Shown here piece after piece: positions 1-11,546 of a stretch of 64,000 bases of DNA. The position numbers and the translations under genes were made by a program. Numbering within the stretch: the stretch's first letter is position 1; the number at the start of each line of letters is the position of its first letter. The notes beneath the pieces were generated by a model that had not been told where the DNA came from, searched no databases, and saw only the letters and a list, made by a program, of their open reading frames with translations. Source of the DNA: Piliocolobus tephrosceles (lineage: Eukaryota; Chordata; Mammalia; Primates; Cercopithecidae); assembly GCF_002776525.5 (NCBI RefSeq), contig NC_045444.1, positions 28,492,702 through 28,556,701 of the forward strand, written 5' to 3'.

Positions 1-20
1 CTCACCTGCTACCTGCCCTA

Positions 21-326
21 TTTTCTTTTTTTTTTTTTTTTTTTGAGACAGAGTCTGGCTCTGTCGCCCAGGCTGGAGTGCGGTGGCGGGATCTCAGCTC
101 ACTGCAAGCTCCGCCTCCCGGGTTCACGCCATTCTCCTGCCTCCACCTCCCAAGTAGCTGGGACTACAGGCGCCCGCCTCGTCGCCCGGCTAGTTTTTCG
201 TATTCTTTAGTAGAGACGGGGTTTCACCGTATTAGCCAGGGTGGTCTCGATCTCCTGACCTTGTGATCCGCCCGTCTCGGCCTCCCAAAGTGCTGGGATT
301 ACAGGCTTGAGCCACCGCGCCCGGCC
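21..326 (-). repeat. Alu (AluY, Old World monkey YR-like), full length
   Basis: A poly-T stretch is followed by the reverse complement of a whole dimeric Alu, ending in gccaccgcgcccggcc. It carries AluY-type changes plus 'ctcgcccggctagtt' and 'acaggcttgagcc', which I associate with cercopithecoid AluYR/YRa copies. No clear target-site duplication was found. Confidence 0.95.
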
Positions 327-631
327 AGAGCTTCAGCCACCTTCTAGCATTCCTATATATATTTCTTATTTACTGCTTTTGCTATTTATTTATTCCTACT
401 AAGTTTCACAAGTGGAGGGTTTTCTTGTCTGATGAATACCAAAAACCATGAATGGTGCCTTATGTGTAGCAGTGGCTCAATAAATATCTTAAATAAAGGC
501 ATATGTAAGTAAATGAATGAGCAAATGAACAGAATTTAAAGATCTGATCATTTCAAGACAAAAAATATCCATAATATAGGATGAATTCTAAAATTAACTT
601 GAATTTGTGATTTTGAAGCAATAAGATAAGT

Positions 632-907
632 GACCACCAGGCATAGTGGTCTTACACCTGTAATCCTAGCTTAGGAGGGTTGCATAAGGCCAGGAGTGCA
701 AGACCAGCCTGGGCAACATAGTGAGAATGCACCTTTAAAAAAATAATAAAAATAAAAATTAGCCAGGCATGGTGGTGCATGCCTACAGTCCCAAGTATTC
801 GGGAGGCTGAGGCAGGAGAATTCCTTGAGCCCAGGAGTTTGAGGCTGCAGTGAGCTATGATCCTGCCCAGTCTGGGCAACAGAGTGAGACTCTGTTAAAT
901 AAATAAT
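632..907 (+). repeat. Alu (old, AluJ-like)
   Basis: A diverged dimeric Alu in forward orientation. The middle A-rich linker is expanded (aaaaaaataataaaaataaa) and the first monomer has lost a few bases in the 'cagcactttggg' region. It ends in a TTAAATAAATAA tail. Confidence 0.9.
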
Positions 908-2770
908 GGAATCTCATTAAGAAACATTAATAAAATAAACATTAATAAAAGTGACTTTATTAATCTTGCTATCCTTCCTTTTACCTACAGAAGCCTGGTG
1001 TAATTTCTATAGTTGATAATTTTAATCACTTATATCTTTTATTAATATGTAAGAAAAGAGTGTGAAAGAATATGGGAATAAGTTATATTCCCATATTCCA
1101 ATTTATATGAGCAAATACAGGGATTTTTAAAATATGCTAATATAATAGTCAATGTGTTCAACATCAACTCAGCAATATTTATTGAGCACCTACTATGTAT
1201 CAGGCATAGAACGCTGATAAAAATTTTCTTACCTCATGGAAACAAATGTAAACCAATATACAAATTAAATCATTTCAGATAATTCTAAATGTAAATGAAA
1301 AAATTTAGTGGGGAAGGAATTGGGATTTCACTTTTAGTTAAAGCATTCAAGGACGATCTCCCCTGTAGGTAACATTTGAACTGATACAGAATGAGAAGAT
1401 TGCACTTGCTACAAGGAGATTGAAGAGAAAATTCCAGGCAGAGAGAATAGTGAGTATAAAACACTGCTGGTGACCAAAATGGGCTGTTTGTATTTGGAGA
1501 TCACAGAGAAACAAAAGAATTCAATGTGAGTTGAACTCAGAAAGTTATCAGGAGCTAAATCATGTAAGGCTTAGATGACTATGAATAGAATTTGGCCTTC
1601 ATTTCCTGTTCCCTTGTAATTTTCCAGAGAGTGTCATGCTGCAAATAATACAATTTGATTCCTACTTTAAAAAAAAATCCCAGCTATATATAGAAAAAGG
1701 CCTGTACCTGGGGAAAGAAATCTTATCACATGTAGTTTCTATTAAATTTCTCAATGAGAAAGTATAACAAAAAGGTAGTATTGAATTACTATTACAATTC
1801 TACACATATGTGTTGCCTTTCATGCATTAAAAGTCACAATTTTTGTAATTTTATTCATGTGCATCACAAATATAAAACTTATTTTTATCACTTCTGTCTT
1901 CAGACACATTTTAAGATTATATTTATTTATTTTAGAACTAACCTAAATTCCCCTGGATATGGGAGGGAAAATTAATGACAATTATTCCAGTCCAAGAGTA
2001 TTACTTTCTATAAAACTAACCCTAAATTTTGGTTTACTTCAGCCCTAAGAGAAATAGCATATTAACCCTGGCTGATTATAATGGGTAAATATGATCAATA
2101 TTTTACTCCTTATTTCTCCTGAAAAATTAAACCTGACAGGCTAAAGTAAATTTAAAGTCTAAACCACAAAGCTGTACCAAATTTAGTTTGGGCAGCAAGT
2201 AGACATTTTTAAACCTGTACGACAGATATGACTAAAACAATTGGTCTTGTTGACATTGCTACCTTTGTATGGATAGAAATATTAACAATATAATTTATCA
2301 TTGCACATTTTGGCAAGAAAATTTTTACCATTCATAAAGTCAGGCTGAGCTTACGCTCTGTGGCAATGTCACAGCCTACTTCTGATGGAAAATATTTTTA
2401 TCCACAATTGACTAAGTCATTTGTCTTAGTGAGACCTCACAGGCAATAGATGGCATTAGCAAGTACATATAGGAAAACTGTCATCATTAATTATAATGAG
2501 GACTGCAATTGGGGTCCCTGAGTTCCCAGTGGCAGACTCACAAAGTGGGTAATACAATTTGTGGATCAAACACAATTAAGTGTAATATATAGTTAACGTC
2601 TTTCTATTTGCCTCTTTAATTGCAAGATCAACTCTGAGTCTACATGATGGTAACTAGTACTCAACTATTTCTTTGGCTGTGTAATCTGTATTTACTAGTG
2701 GAATTGTATTTGAGCTTCCTGAAAAGTTTCATGACAGTCAGCAGTGTGTTATGAGTAACTTTAGCCAGTA
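908..2770. other. AT-rich intergenic DNA without a recognisable gene
   Basis: No convincing coding sequence. Around 1140-1225 a weak MIR/L2-like motif is visible ('attgagcacctactatgt'). A perfect 13-bp inverted repeat lies at 1068-1098. The rest is unrecognised. Confidence 0.6.
1068..1098. other. Perfect inverted repeat, 13-bp arms, 5-nt loop
   Basis: GAATATGGGAATA, spacer AGTTA, then TATTCCCATATTC. The arms are exact reverse complements. There is no T-run or gene beside it that would suggest a regulatory use. Confidence 0.9.
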
Positions 2771-2774
2771 TCTA

Positions 2775-3542
2775 TGCGAGACAGGACTAGCTGGAATTTC
2801 CTAGGCCAACTAAGAATCCCTAAGCCTAGCTGGGAAGGTGACCATATCCACCTTTAAACATGGGGCTGGCAACTTAGCCCACACCCGACCAATCAGAGGG
2901 CTCACTAAAATGTTAACTAGGCAACACAGGAGGTAAAGAAATTGCCAGTCATCTATTGCCTGAGAGCACAGGGAGAGGGACAAGGATCCGGCTATAAACC
3001 CAGGCATTTGAGCCGACTATGGCAATCCCCTTTGGGTCCCCTCCCCTTATGTGGGAGCTCTGTCTTCACTCTATTAATTCTTGCAACTGCACTCTTCTGG
3101 TCCGTGTTTTGTTATGGCTCAAGCTGAGCTTTCGCTCGCCATCCACCTCTGCTGTTTGCCCCCTTAGCAGACCCGCCACTGACTTCCATCCCTCCGGATC
3201 CAGCAGGGTGTCCCCTGTTCTCCTGATCCAGGGAGGTGGCCACTGCTAGTCCCCATGGGGCTAAAGGCTTGCCATTGTTCCTGCAGGGCTAAGTCCCTGG
3301 GTTCGTCCTAATCGAGCTGAACTCTAGTCACTGGGTTCCACGGTTCTCTTCCGTGACCCACAGCTTCTAATAGAGCTATAACACTCACGCATGGCCCAAG
3401 ATTGCATTCCTTGGAATTCTTGAGGCCAAGAACCCCAGGTCACAGAACAGGAGGCTTGCCACCATCTTGGAGGTGTCCCGCTACCATTTTGGAAGCTGCT
3501 GCCACCAAAATGGGAGCTCTAGGAGCAAGGTCCCCCATAGCA
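2775..3542 (+). repeat. Solo LTR of HERV-W (LTR17), TSD TCTA
   Basis: A complete 768-bp long terminal repeat running from TGCGAGACAGG to ATAGCA, with TCTA at 2771-2774 and again at 3543-3546. ERV1 retroviruses make 4-bp duplications, so this supports one integration followed by LTR-LTR recombination. Visible LTR parts are a CCAAT box (gaccaatcag, near 2888), a TATA-like box (gctataaac, near 2991) and U5 with the 'tctggtccgtg' block. The poly(A) hexamer, ATTAAA in the other HERV-W LTRs of this window, reads ATTAAT here. The LTR lies in the same orientation as KYNU. LTR17 is assigned by remembered consensus and by close similarity to the LTRs at 54235-63469. Confidence 0.93.
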
Positions 3543-3546
3543 TCTA

Positions 3547-3772
3547 CGAAGTCAGGAGATCGAGACCATCCTGGCTAACACGGTGAAACCCCGTCTCTAC
3601 TAAAAAAAAAAAATACAAAAAACTAGCCAGGCGATGTGGCGGGAGCCTGTAGTCCCAGCTACTTGGGAGGCTGAGGCAGGAGAATGGCATGAACGCGGGA
3701 GGCGGAGCTTGCAGTAAGCTGAGATCCGGCTACTGCACTCCAGCCTGGGCAACAGAGTGAGACTCCATCTCA
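3547..3772 (+). repeat. 5'-truncated AluY
   Basis: The Alu begins at about consensus position 60 ('gtcaggagatcgag') exactly where the HERV-W LTR duplication ends. It carries 'gagatccggctactgc', typical of Old World monkey AluY. It was either inserted at, or recombined with, the LTR edge. Confidence 0.92.
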
Positions 3773-3819
<47 letters not shown>

Positions 3820-3833
3820 CAACAGTAATAATA
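3773..3833. repeat. (TAA)n microsatellite in Alu tail
   Basis: About fifteen TAA units, drifting to AAC near the end, grown from the poly-A tail of the preceding Alu. Confidence 0.95.
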
Positions 3834-4761
3834 AATGAATAGAAAAAATTCCTGTAAAAGTCATTTAAAATAAAACTATTTATGAGTGCCAACATTTTGA
3901 CAAATAGGATGCAACTTTAGAATATTTTTAATTGGATAAACAAGAGTATATAAAAAACTTGCTGCATCTTTTGACCCTGGTGTAATAGATATAAATTCAG
4001 TCAACCCTAATGGCTATAAATAAATCAATATTAATTTGATTACTTATGCATTTAACTGTTGCCCTAGTATTTTCTTCTGTGGAATTTACAGTTTAAAATG
4101 CATTTCTACTTACACTCTTCTATATCAATTAGGATTACAGTTTGTTTCTTACTAGCTCTGATTCTATTCTACAGCATTTCGTGATGCTATTCTTTCCTTT
4201 TATGCTCATTCACGTTTTTAATATTTTTAGCCTATTGAGCATTGCACTTTAATTTTGGTCAGTCTATTTTCCTTCCCTAAAATTACATTGGCATTTCTAC
4301 TAACATTTATCAGAATTTTTATGTGCTGGTTCGTATACTTTTTACATTTAAGAAATTTTAAAAAAGAAATTTTATGTGGCAAAATTCTCCCCTCCTCTCC
4401 ACACAGAGATCTCTGATTACATAAATCAGTTATCAAAAATGCACATACCTGTCACAAATGCTTTTTCTCACCAGAATAAATTTAAGATATTTTGCAAAAT
4501 GTAAGGTAGCTTTTTATAGAAATCCCAAGTCTACCTTCTAAAAGTTACATTTATAAACCACTAAGCGATTTCTGTGATTCTTAGAAACATTCACTATTTA
4601 CTTCTCTCCTCTCATTCACATTTATAAACCAATGAGTGTGTGTATGTGTGTGTGTTTGTGTACCTTAAGCGTTCAGTGAATTTGGGAGAATTAGTGAATT
4701 AGTTGGCTGGGCATGATTATGTGAAAACCATGTTTCACCAAACACAGAGGAACATAATGAC
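3834..4761. other. AT-rich unique DNA
   Basis: No gene or recognisable element, apart from a short (TG)n run near 4637-4656. Confidence 0.55.
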
Positions 4762-5070
4762 TTTTTTTTGGAGACGGAGTTTTGCTCTGTCACCAGGCTG
4801 CAGTGCAGTGGCGCTATCTCAGCTCGCTGCAACCTCCACCTCCCAGGTTCAAGCAATTCCCCTGCCTCAGCCTCCAGAATAGCTGAGACGACAGGTGTGT
4901 GCCACCACACCCAGCTAATTTTTTTTTTTTTTTTTTTAATGTATTTTAGTAGAGACTGGGCTGGGTTTCATCATGTTAGCCAGGATGGTCTCGATCTCCT
5001 GACCTCATGATCTGTCCGCCTTGGCCTCCCAAAGTGCTGGGATTACAAGCGTGAGCCACCACGCCTGGCC
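4762..5070 (-). repeat. Alu (AluS-like), full length
   Basis: Reverse-complement Alu with an expanded T-rich middle linker. A short candidate duplication, ATGAC, lies on each side. Confidence 0.93.
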
Positions 5071-5774
5071 ATGACATTTTTTGTGTGTATCTTTCCTTCC
5101 TTTTCTTTTCCTCATTTTGCCATTGACCTATGAATATAGAATAGTATAGGGATGGTAGCACTGTTTAAAGATGTTAGTTCTTGCCTTCTCCCACACAGTG
5201 TAAGTACCTCAAGTGATACAGAGTAACTTAGGCACATTGCAACTTTGTCTTCTTGGCTGTATTGTGTGTGTTTGTGTGTGTGTTTGTGTGTTTGAGAGAG
5301 AGAGAAAGAGAAGAGAAGAGAAAGAGAGAGAGAGGGAGAGCATGTGTGCGTGTGCATGCGCGCGTTGTGTGTCAGGGTGAAGGTCTGGGGAGTGGGCTGT
5401 GAAGAAAAAGAAAATACTAGATGTCATTAATATGATTATGGCTACCCTTCTTACATTAACTCACTTCCTTCCTGGAACTTTTGTTAGTATTGGTTGAATC
5501 TAAAGAATATTCAGACTAAGGTAAACTTAAGTCAATTTGACTACCATTCTGTTAAGGCAGACACATTCTAACACGGCACTGCTTTTATGCATACCTTCTC
5601 TATTTCCCTCTTCCTCCTGAACAAAACAAAACAAAACAAAACAAAAGCCTTTAGATTCACCAACCTGTAATGAGGTATGTAAAATACTATACCATTAACA
5701 CAGTAGTGCCTTGTCTCAAGGTCACTTTCATATGGCTAAAAGCAAAACAGCACACTCCTTTTGACTCAAAGGAG
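5071..5774. other. Unique DNA with (TG)/(GA) and (AAAAC) microsatellites
   Basis: A compound tract at about 5262-5372 runs GT-rich, then GA-rich, then alternating purine-pyrimidine (gtgtgcgtgtgcatgcgcgcg). That last part is the type of sequence able to form Z-DNA. Four to five AAAAC units lie at about 5622-5645. No coding evidence. Confidence 0.7.
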
Positions 5775-6173
5775 CCTACATATTCCATATGGTATATATA
5801 CACAATGGAATGCTATTCAGCCTTTAAAAAGGGGGAAATTCTGCCATTTGCAATAACATGGATGAACCTGGAGGATATTATGCTAAGTGAAATAACCATG
5901 TACCAAAAGAAAAATACTGCATGATTTCACTTACAGGTGGAATCCAAAAAAGTTGAACTTATAGAATCAGAGAGTATGATGGTTACCAGAGGCTGGGGTA
6001 GGGGCATGAATGGGGAAAAGAGAGAAGCTGGTCAAAGGGCATAAAGTTTCAGACAGGTGGAATACATTTCAGTTATCTATTGCAAGAATGGTGACTATAA
6101 CAAATAAAAATGCATTGCGTATCTCAAAATTGCTAAAATAATAGATTTTAAATTCCCCCCCCCCAAAAAAAAG
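5775..6173 (+). mobile_element. L1 (L1M-type) 3' end
   Basis: The sense strand encodes the very C-terminus of L1 ORF2 (tail motif 'YTMECYSAFKKGEILPFA'). It continues into an L1 3' UTR ('gatggttaccagaggctggg') and ends in C/A-rich sequence near 6170. It is heavily 5'-truncated and dead. Confidence 0.88.
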
Positions 6174-6570
6174 TAGTGTGTGAGGTAATGCATTTATTAC
6201 ATAAGCTGATTTCCACATTGTATACATTTATCAAAGAATCACACGGTATCTTATAAATACACATAATTATTATTTGTCATTTAAAATATGATTTTTAAAA
6301 CATACTCAGATTCTGAAGGTGAGTTCTTTCCAGATACAAGCTTTCTCTATCCAAAACTGGTATTTCATCTTCCATATCCACAGAAAGAAAAACGTTGTTT
6401 GGGATGAGGTCTTGCTGTGTTGCTTAGACTGGTGCTAAATGCATTGTCTCAGGCTCCCAAGCAGCTCCACAGAAAATTTTACTAAGAGATGAATGGGATA
6501 GAAGAGAAAGGGGCACTCCGTGATCACGTTATTATATGTAAAACTTTCTGTGACCAAGAGCTCATCTAGT

Positions 6571-6693
6571 GATTCTCATCTATATCTGACCTTGCTCATA
6601 AATCAATGGATTTTACATGTTAGAAACATAAATAAGATCATAAATGTCTTAAATTAATGCACTGGTGACAGTTCCATACAGGTTTTCAAAGAA
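6571..6693 (+). repeat. Copy 1 of a ~123-bp direct repeat
   Basis: Shares long blocks with 8934-9057, including 'acatgttagaaacataaat' and 'aattaatgcactg', in the same orientation about 2.36 kb apart. It does not look like Alu, L1 or any LTR I recognise. Confidence 0.8.
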
Positions 6694-6724
6694 ACTTCCC
6701 ATGAAAACATCCCTAGACATATAT

Positions 6725-6900
6725 AATGTTATGTAATTCTCCCAGGAATGCTGTGAGGGAGATAACACATCATATTATTACAGATAAGGTAACTGAGACT
6801 CAAAGAGGTTGTCTTTTGACAAAAGCTACAAAACTAAAAAAAGGCAGAGTCTCAATATAAATTCTGTGTGTTCTGACTTTAAAGTCATGTTCTATTCTCT
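6725..6900 (+). repeat. MIR-like SINE
   Basis: Resembles the MIR core and 3' part: 'acagataaggtaactgagactcaaagagg', then 'ggcagagtctcaatataa...tgttctgac'. Diverged. Confidence 0.6.
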
Positions 6901-6978
6901 GTGTCATGTAGCCCCCAAAGCAGATCGCAGCTGAGCTTGGTAATATCAGCAGTGCACAATGGACTGACTTCAGACATG

Positions 6979-7011
6979 AAAAATACAGAGTGTAGTACTC
7001 TCTGTATTTTT
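6979..7011. other. Perfect inverted repeat, 12-bp arms, 9-nt loop
   Basis: AAAAATACAGAG, spacer TGTAGTACT, CTCTGTATTTTT. On the plus strand the right arm ends in a T-run, but nothing suggests a transcript. Confidence 0.9.
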
Positions 7012-7194
7012 TAGCAGAGAAACTCTACACGGAACCAAATAACCTTATAGGAGAAAAATAAAGAGTAATGTTTCTGTATAGTTACACTATATATAAGCAT
7101 ATATAAGTATATGTTAAATATAGTTACACTATTTTTTAGTGTTTTACATATTGTTACATATGTAAAATGTTTACATATATAGTGTTTTACATAT

Positions 7195-7317
7195 TGGAAC
7201 CTTTGTATTTACCATTATCTTTGATCTTCATAACAATTTTAGCTTATTAGCTCTATTTCATGTATTGAGAAACTGACTTAGAGAGATTTTGAAACCTAAA
7301 AAATTTCTCATAGTAAG
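7195..7317 (+). repeat. MIR-like fragment
   Basis: Weak match to the MIR 3' half ('cataacaattttagcttattagctctatttcatgtattgagaaactgactt'). Confidence 0.45.
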
Positions 7318-7319
7318 TA

Positions 7320-7907
7320 CAATTGTCCTTACGTATCCACAGAGGATTGGTGTCAAGACCCCTCACAGATACGAAAATCAATGGATGCTCAAATCCCTAT
7401 TAAAAAAAAAAAAAAAAAAAGTTAACACCTGTAATTCCAGTACTTTGGGAGGCTGAGGTGGGCAGATCCCTAAAGTTGGGGAGTTTGAGACCAGCCTGGG
7501 CAAAACCCTGTCTCTACAAAAAATATAAAAATTAACCAAGCATAATGTCATGCACCTGTAGCACCAGCTATGAGGGAGGCTGAGCTGGGAGGTTTGGTTG
7601 AGCCTGGGATTTCGAGGATGCAGTGAGCTGTGATCATGCCATTGACCTCAGTCTGGGTAACGGAGCAAGACCCTGTCTAAAAAAAGAAAAAAATTTAGTA
7701 TTTTCATATAACCTATGTGCATCCTCTTGTATTCTTTAAATCATCTCTAGATTATTTACAATACCCAATACAATGTAAGTGCTATGTATATTTGTATTTT
7801 CTCTTTATTTTGCTGTATTTTTAATTGTCTTTTTTTTTCTTAATATTTTTTGCCTGCGTCTTGTTGAATCCATGGATACAAAACCCATGGATTCAGAGGG
7901 CTGACTG
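7320..7907 (+). mobile_element. MER2/Tigger-type DNA transposon with Alu inside
   Basis: Terminal inverted repeats pair imperfectly at the two ends (left 'caattgtccttacgtatcc', right 'ggattcagagggctgactg'). Each end is bordered by TA (7318-7319 and 7908-7909), the target of Tc1/mariner-Tigger elements. The body contains the MER2-like stretch 'ataacctatgtgcatcctc'. It is non-autonomous and interrupted by the Alu at 7421-7693. Family name is from memory. Confidence 0.82.
7402..7693 (+). repeat. Old Alu inserted in the MER2 element, preceded by poly-A
   Basis: A 19-base A run at 7402-7420 stands immediately 5' of a slightly 5'-shortened AluJ (7421-7693). The 5' A run is unusual and may be a remnant of an earlier retroposed tail. 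Confidence 0.85.
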
Positions 7908-8159
7908 TACTGAACTGGGAGTTGAACATGAATCTTTCCCTTCAGGGTTTGCTTCACTATCCATTACAATACATTACCTTTATAAGCTATTGATGGTTTC
8001 TGCTCTTCTGCTTTTTCAGAAATTTTTGCCCTGGTTAAACAGCATCATTCCCTTCTGTATTAGACTCAATCCCTTTAAACAATAATTAGGAATTGACAAA
8101 CATCTCTAAAAAGGATAAAAAACCAATGATTCACTCTTGTGCCCATTACAGTAAGCAGT

Positions 8160-8663
8160 TGAAGGGGGTCAGAATATGCCACCCCAAAATATTCCACCTT
8201 GGCATAAGAATTATTTTGAGTTGAGTTCCAGAAGAGTTCTCTGCACTCCCTTTAACTGCCTAAACATAGAACATACATTTCCCTTTGGGAAAGAATCCTC
8301 CTCTTTCCTTTTGTCAGGCATAGAAGAGCATTAATCACTGAGAAAGAATTTACACTAAGGGATATTTACATCAACAGACCTTACTAGAATAACCTTTATC
8401 TTCCCTCATAAGCTTCCTAGTCAGTTCTCCAGGATTTCTTGACCCTTGAAGCCCAAACACCTTATCCTTTGTTAAAATGATGTATGTCCCCAAGTCAAAC
8501 CACTTTGAGTTTTCCTTATTTTCTGTGAATTCCCATGCATGTAAAACATTAATTAAACTATATGCTTTTTTCCTCCTGCTAATCTGTCTTTTGTTAGTTT
8601 AATTCACAAGCCCCTAGTTACTTAACCTAAGAGAGTAGCAGAAAAGATCCCCCCTCCATCACA
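8160..8663 (+). repeat. LTR of an ERVL-type endogenous retrovirus
   Basis: The segment starts TGAAGGG and ends ATCACA. It has an ATTAAA-type poly(A) region (ttaattaaactatatgc) followed by the 'ctcctgctaatctgtcttttgttag' block typical of MLT2/ERVL U5 regions. I could not match terminal duplications or name the subfamily. Confidence 0.6.
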
Positions 8664-11216
8664 ATAATATGTATAATTTTTTAATTTAAAAAATTTTTAA
8701 AGTCTCCACATATTATTCAGTGACCTGCCCCTGACAGTTTCAAATTCAACCAGTCCTAATGTGTTAATTCATGTTAGGTATTTTCTTCTCATACAGTGGT
8801 ATGAAACTATTTCTGAAACAAATGAAGCACTAAAACATAATTGGAAAGGCAAGCAGTATGGGAACACTGGATAAATTGAAGTGCAAGGCAGAGAATAATG
8901 AAGGAGGATACCTATAAAGAGGCTTCCTATCTTCTGATTTTCTCTATATTTGACTGTGCTCATAAATCAATTGATCATACATGTTAGAAACATAAATTAG
9001 ATCATAATATCTGAAATTAATGCACTGACGACACTTCCATAGAGGTTTTCAAGGAAAATACTAATGTATTTGAAGCTGTTTTTTAACATCTGAGTTGGCA
9101 TCAAGTACAAAACATCTCCTCCCACCCATCCTTTGGTGCCCTACTAAGTGACAGAATTCTGATAGGGGCTGCGCCCAGCTGACTCCCTGTAGCAAATACG
9201 ATACTTTTGCTTTTATGAAGCCATCTGCAGAGAAATAAATCATCATAAAGTTGACTGAGTGTGTCCTATGTTCATCTGCTTGAACAAGTTCAATGTAATT
9301 GACTGACAATAATAAAAGGGGATTAAAGAAAAAAAGTCCTCAGTATTATCAAGTGAGTGTCACCCAACCCCTGACTTCTGAAAGATGGTCAGGATACAGA
9401 TGGGCTGAAAGAAAGAAGAAGCTATCCAAGGAGAGCAAAGACAGACAGGACATAAGGAGTGTGACAGCATGGCATCTGTGTCTGTGCTGGGAGAGTCTGC
9501 ATGCAGTGGAAGAAATGGGAGGAGAGTTATTGTGCATAGTTAAAAGGTTGGTCTGATTGAAATAGATAGTTCATGTTGTTAACTAATAAGGGACAATTTA
9601 AAGCTGTACAGTTCACTGAAATTATTGAATGCTCTAATTTGGCTTTATTTTTCTATCACATTTGACATCTCAGCACAGTAACACAGGTAGCACACTGAGG
9701 AAGAATTAATTGAGAGCATTCTGCAGAGGTGAGGCTTTAATGCCTTTTCTTCCTCTGCATACCAGAATAGGAACTTAATGGAAAATCTGCATCTAGACAG
9801 ACCAGGGCTCTGTATATAGCAAAATCTTGAGGTCAGTTTTGAAGGGATTGTATAAAAAGAATGAATATGTAAAAAACAGTGGAACCCGTATCTGTAATGA
9901 GAGTTGAGTACATTAAATGTTTATACACAATGAACTATAACATCTCTGCAGTGAGTTTTTGTTATAACCTTGATTCCTCCCATTGAAGCACTAGTGGAAA
10001 CCATTGACCAGAGCTTTTCTGATGATCTGATTGGATTTGTTGCCTGTGCCTTGCCCTCTTGCTTCATGATCCATATTGATCCTCAGATAGTTCTTAATAA
10101 TGCTCTAGTTAATTCCTTTAATAGCATTTGATGTTTTATTTCTGCTGTTCATTCCAGCTTGAGTGGCCTGTTAGTGTGTACTTGTCTTCTGAGCAATAGA
10201 TTTTTGAAATGACAGACAGAGGATTTTAAACTTCCCTTAGAGGAACTTATAAATATAATCAATGTTAAGTGAAAGGGCCGATAGGGCACTTACACATGCG
10301 GATTTTCTACCTGTGAATTATCCCAATCTTAGAAACTTAGATAAGCCTTGTGTTATAAGCAGATACATACTCAGAGCATAATACTTAATAACTTACTTCC
10401 AAAATTTGGTGGATTTCTTTGCAAATATTTATCAGTATACAATTTCACTCCATGTCTGGACCTAATATTCAGTATGAGATCCTTGAGAGCCCACTCTCAA
10501 TGCTGATCAAAGCCTTTGTGTTCTCATACCCACCATATGGTGTAGCTATAAAGATGGATAGTAGCAGAAAAACTAGTGGGCTCCTGTGCAGTGAGTCCAA
10601 TGGGAATGACAAACAGCATGACAAATAGAAGAAACAATCAGTCAATCAACATTCAAATACCGTGCCCCCTCTAGAGTCCCTGCTAGGAATCAAAGAAAGA
10701 AATGACATAGATCTTGCTTAAAAACATCGATTTGGAGGTCCAACATTTATTTATTCGAATATTTTCAAATATTAATTTCAATATTCCAAAATTTCAATAC
10801 TTACTAAAAAATTAAAATGTTAAGGGCAAATAATGACATTAAAGGGAGTTAAGTATTAATGTTATATGGAATCATATAAACGCAGGACTAAAACGCTTAA
10901 AACAATCTTTTTTTCTTTTTTTGGTAAGACTTTGTAGCAGGATTTAAGATGGAAAGTTTCAGAAACAAATATGAAAAGTATTGTAAGAAGAGGGAACCAA
11001 TGTAACAAAAAACGGTGAAAAAAGACTGAATGTGGTATATTATGGAAATATGGAAATAGTGAGATTTCACTTAAGAGAAATCATCATCAAAACACAGCCT
11101 GAAGTAACAGAAGACCATCTGCTCGGCAATAGTAAATGCAGAGATTCACTTAGCATAAGCAAAGGGACAACAATTCAAGGGACAAAAAACAATAGGTGTA
11201 TAAAATTAAAAGAGCT
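8664..11216. other. Unique intergenic DNA
   Basis: Apart from the direct-repeat copy at 8934-9057, I see no gene, SINE, LTR or LINE. Open frames here are short and unlike known proteins. Confidence 0.55.
8934..9057 (+). repeat. Copy 2 of the ~123-bp direct repeat
   Basis: Partner of 6571-6693. Similarity fades upstream of 'ttctgattttctctatat' and after 'ggttttcaaggaaa'. Confidence 0.8.
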
Positions 11217-11530
11217 GGCTAGGTATGGTGGCTTATGCCTGCAATCCCAGCACTTTGGGAGGCTGAGGTGAAAATATTGCTTGAGCCCGGAAATTTGGGA
11301 CCAGCCTGGGCAACATAGGGAGACTCTGTCTCTACAAAAAAAAAAAAAAAAACATAAAAAACATAAAAATAAACCAGACATGGTGGCACATGCCTGTGGT
11401 ACCAGCTACTCAGTGGGAGGCTGACGTGAGAGGATTGCTCGAGTCCTGGAGGCTGAGGCTGAGTGAGCCTTTATGGAACTAGTGCATTCCAGCCTCGACA
11501 ACAGAGTCCCTGTTTCCAAAAAATACATAA
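11217..11530 (+). repeat. Old Alu (AluJ-like) with clear TSD
   Basis: Dimeric Alu with a long central A-rich linker. 'ataaaattaaaagagct' flanks it on both sides (about 11200-11216 and 11530-11546), marking the insertion precisely. Confidence 0.93.
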
Positions 11531-11546
11531 ATAAAATTAAAAGAGC

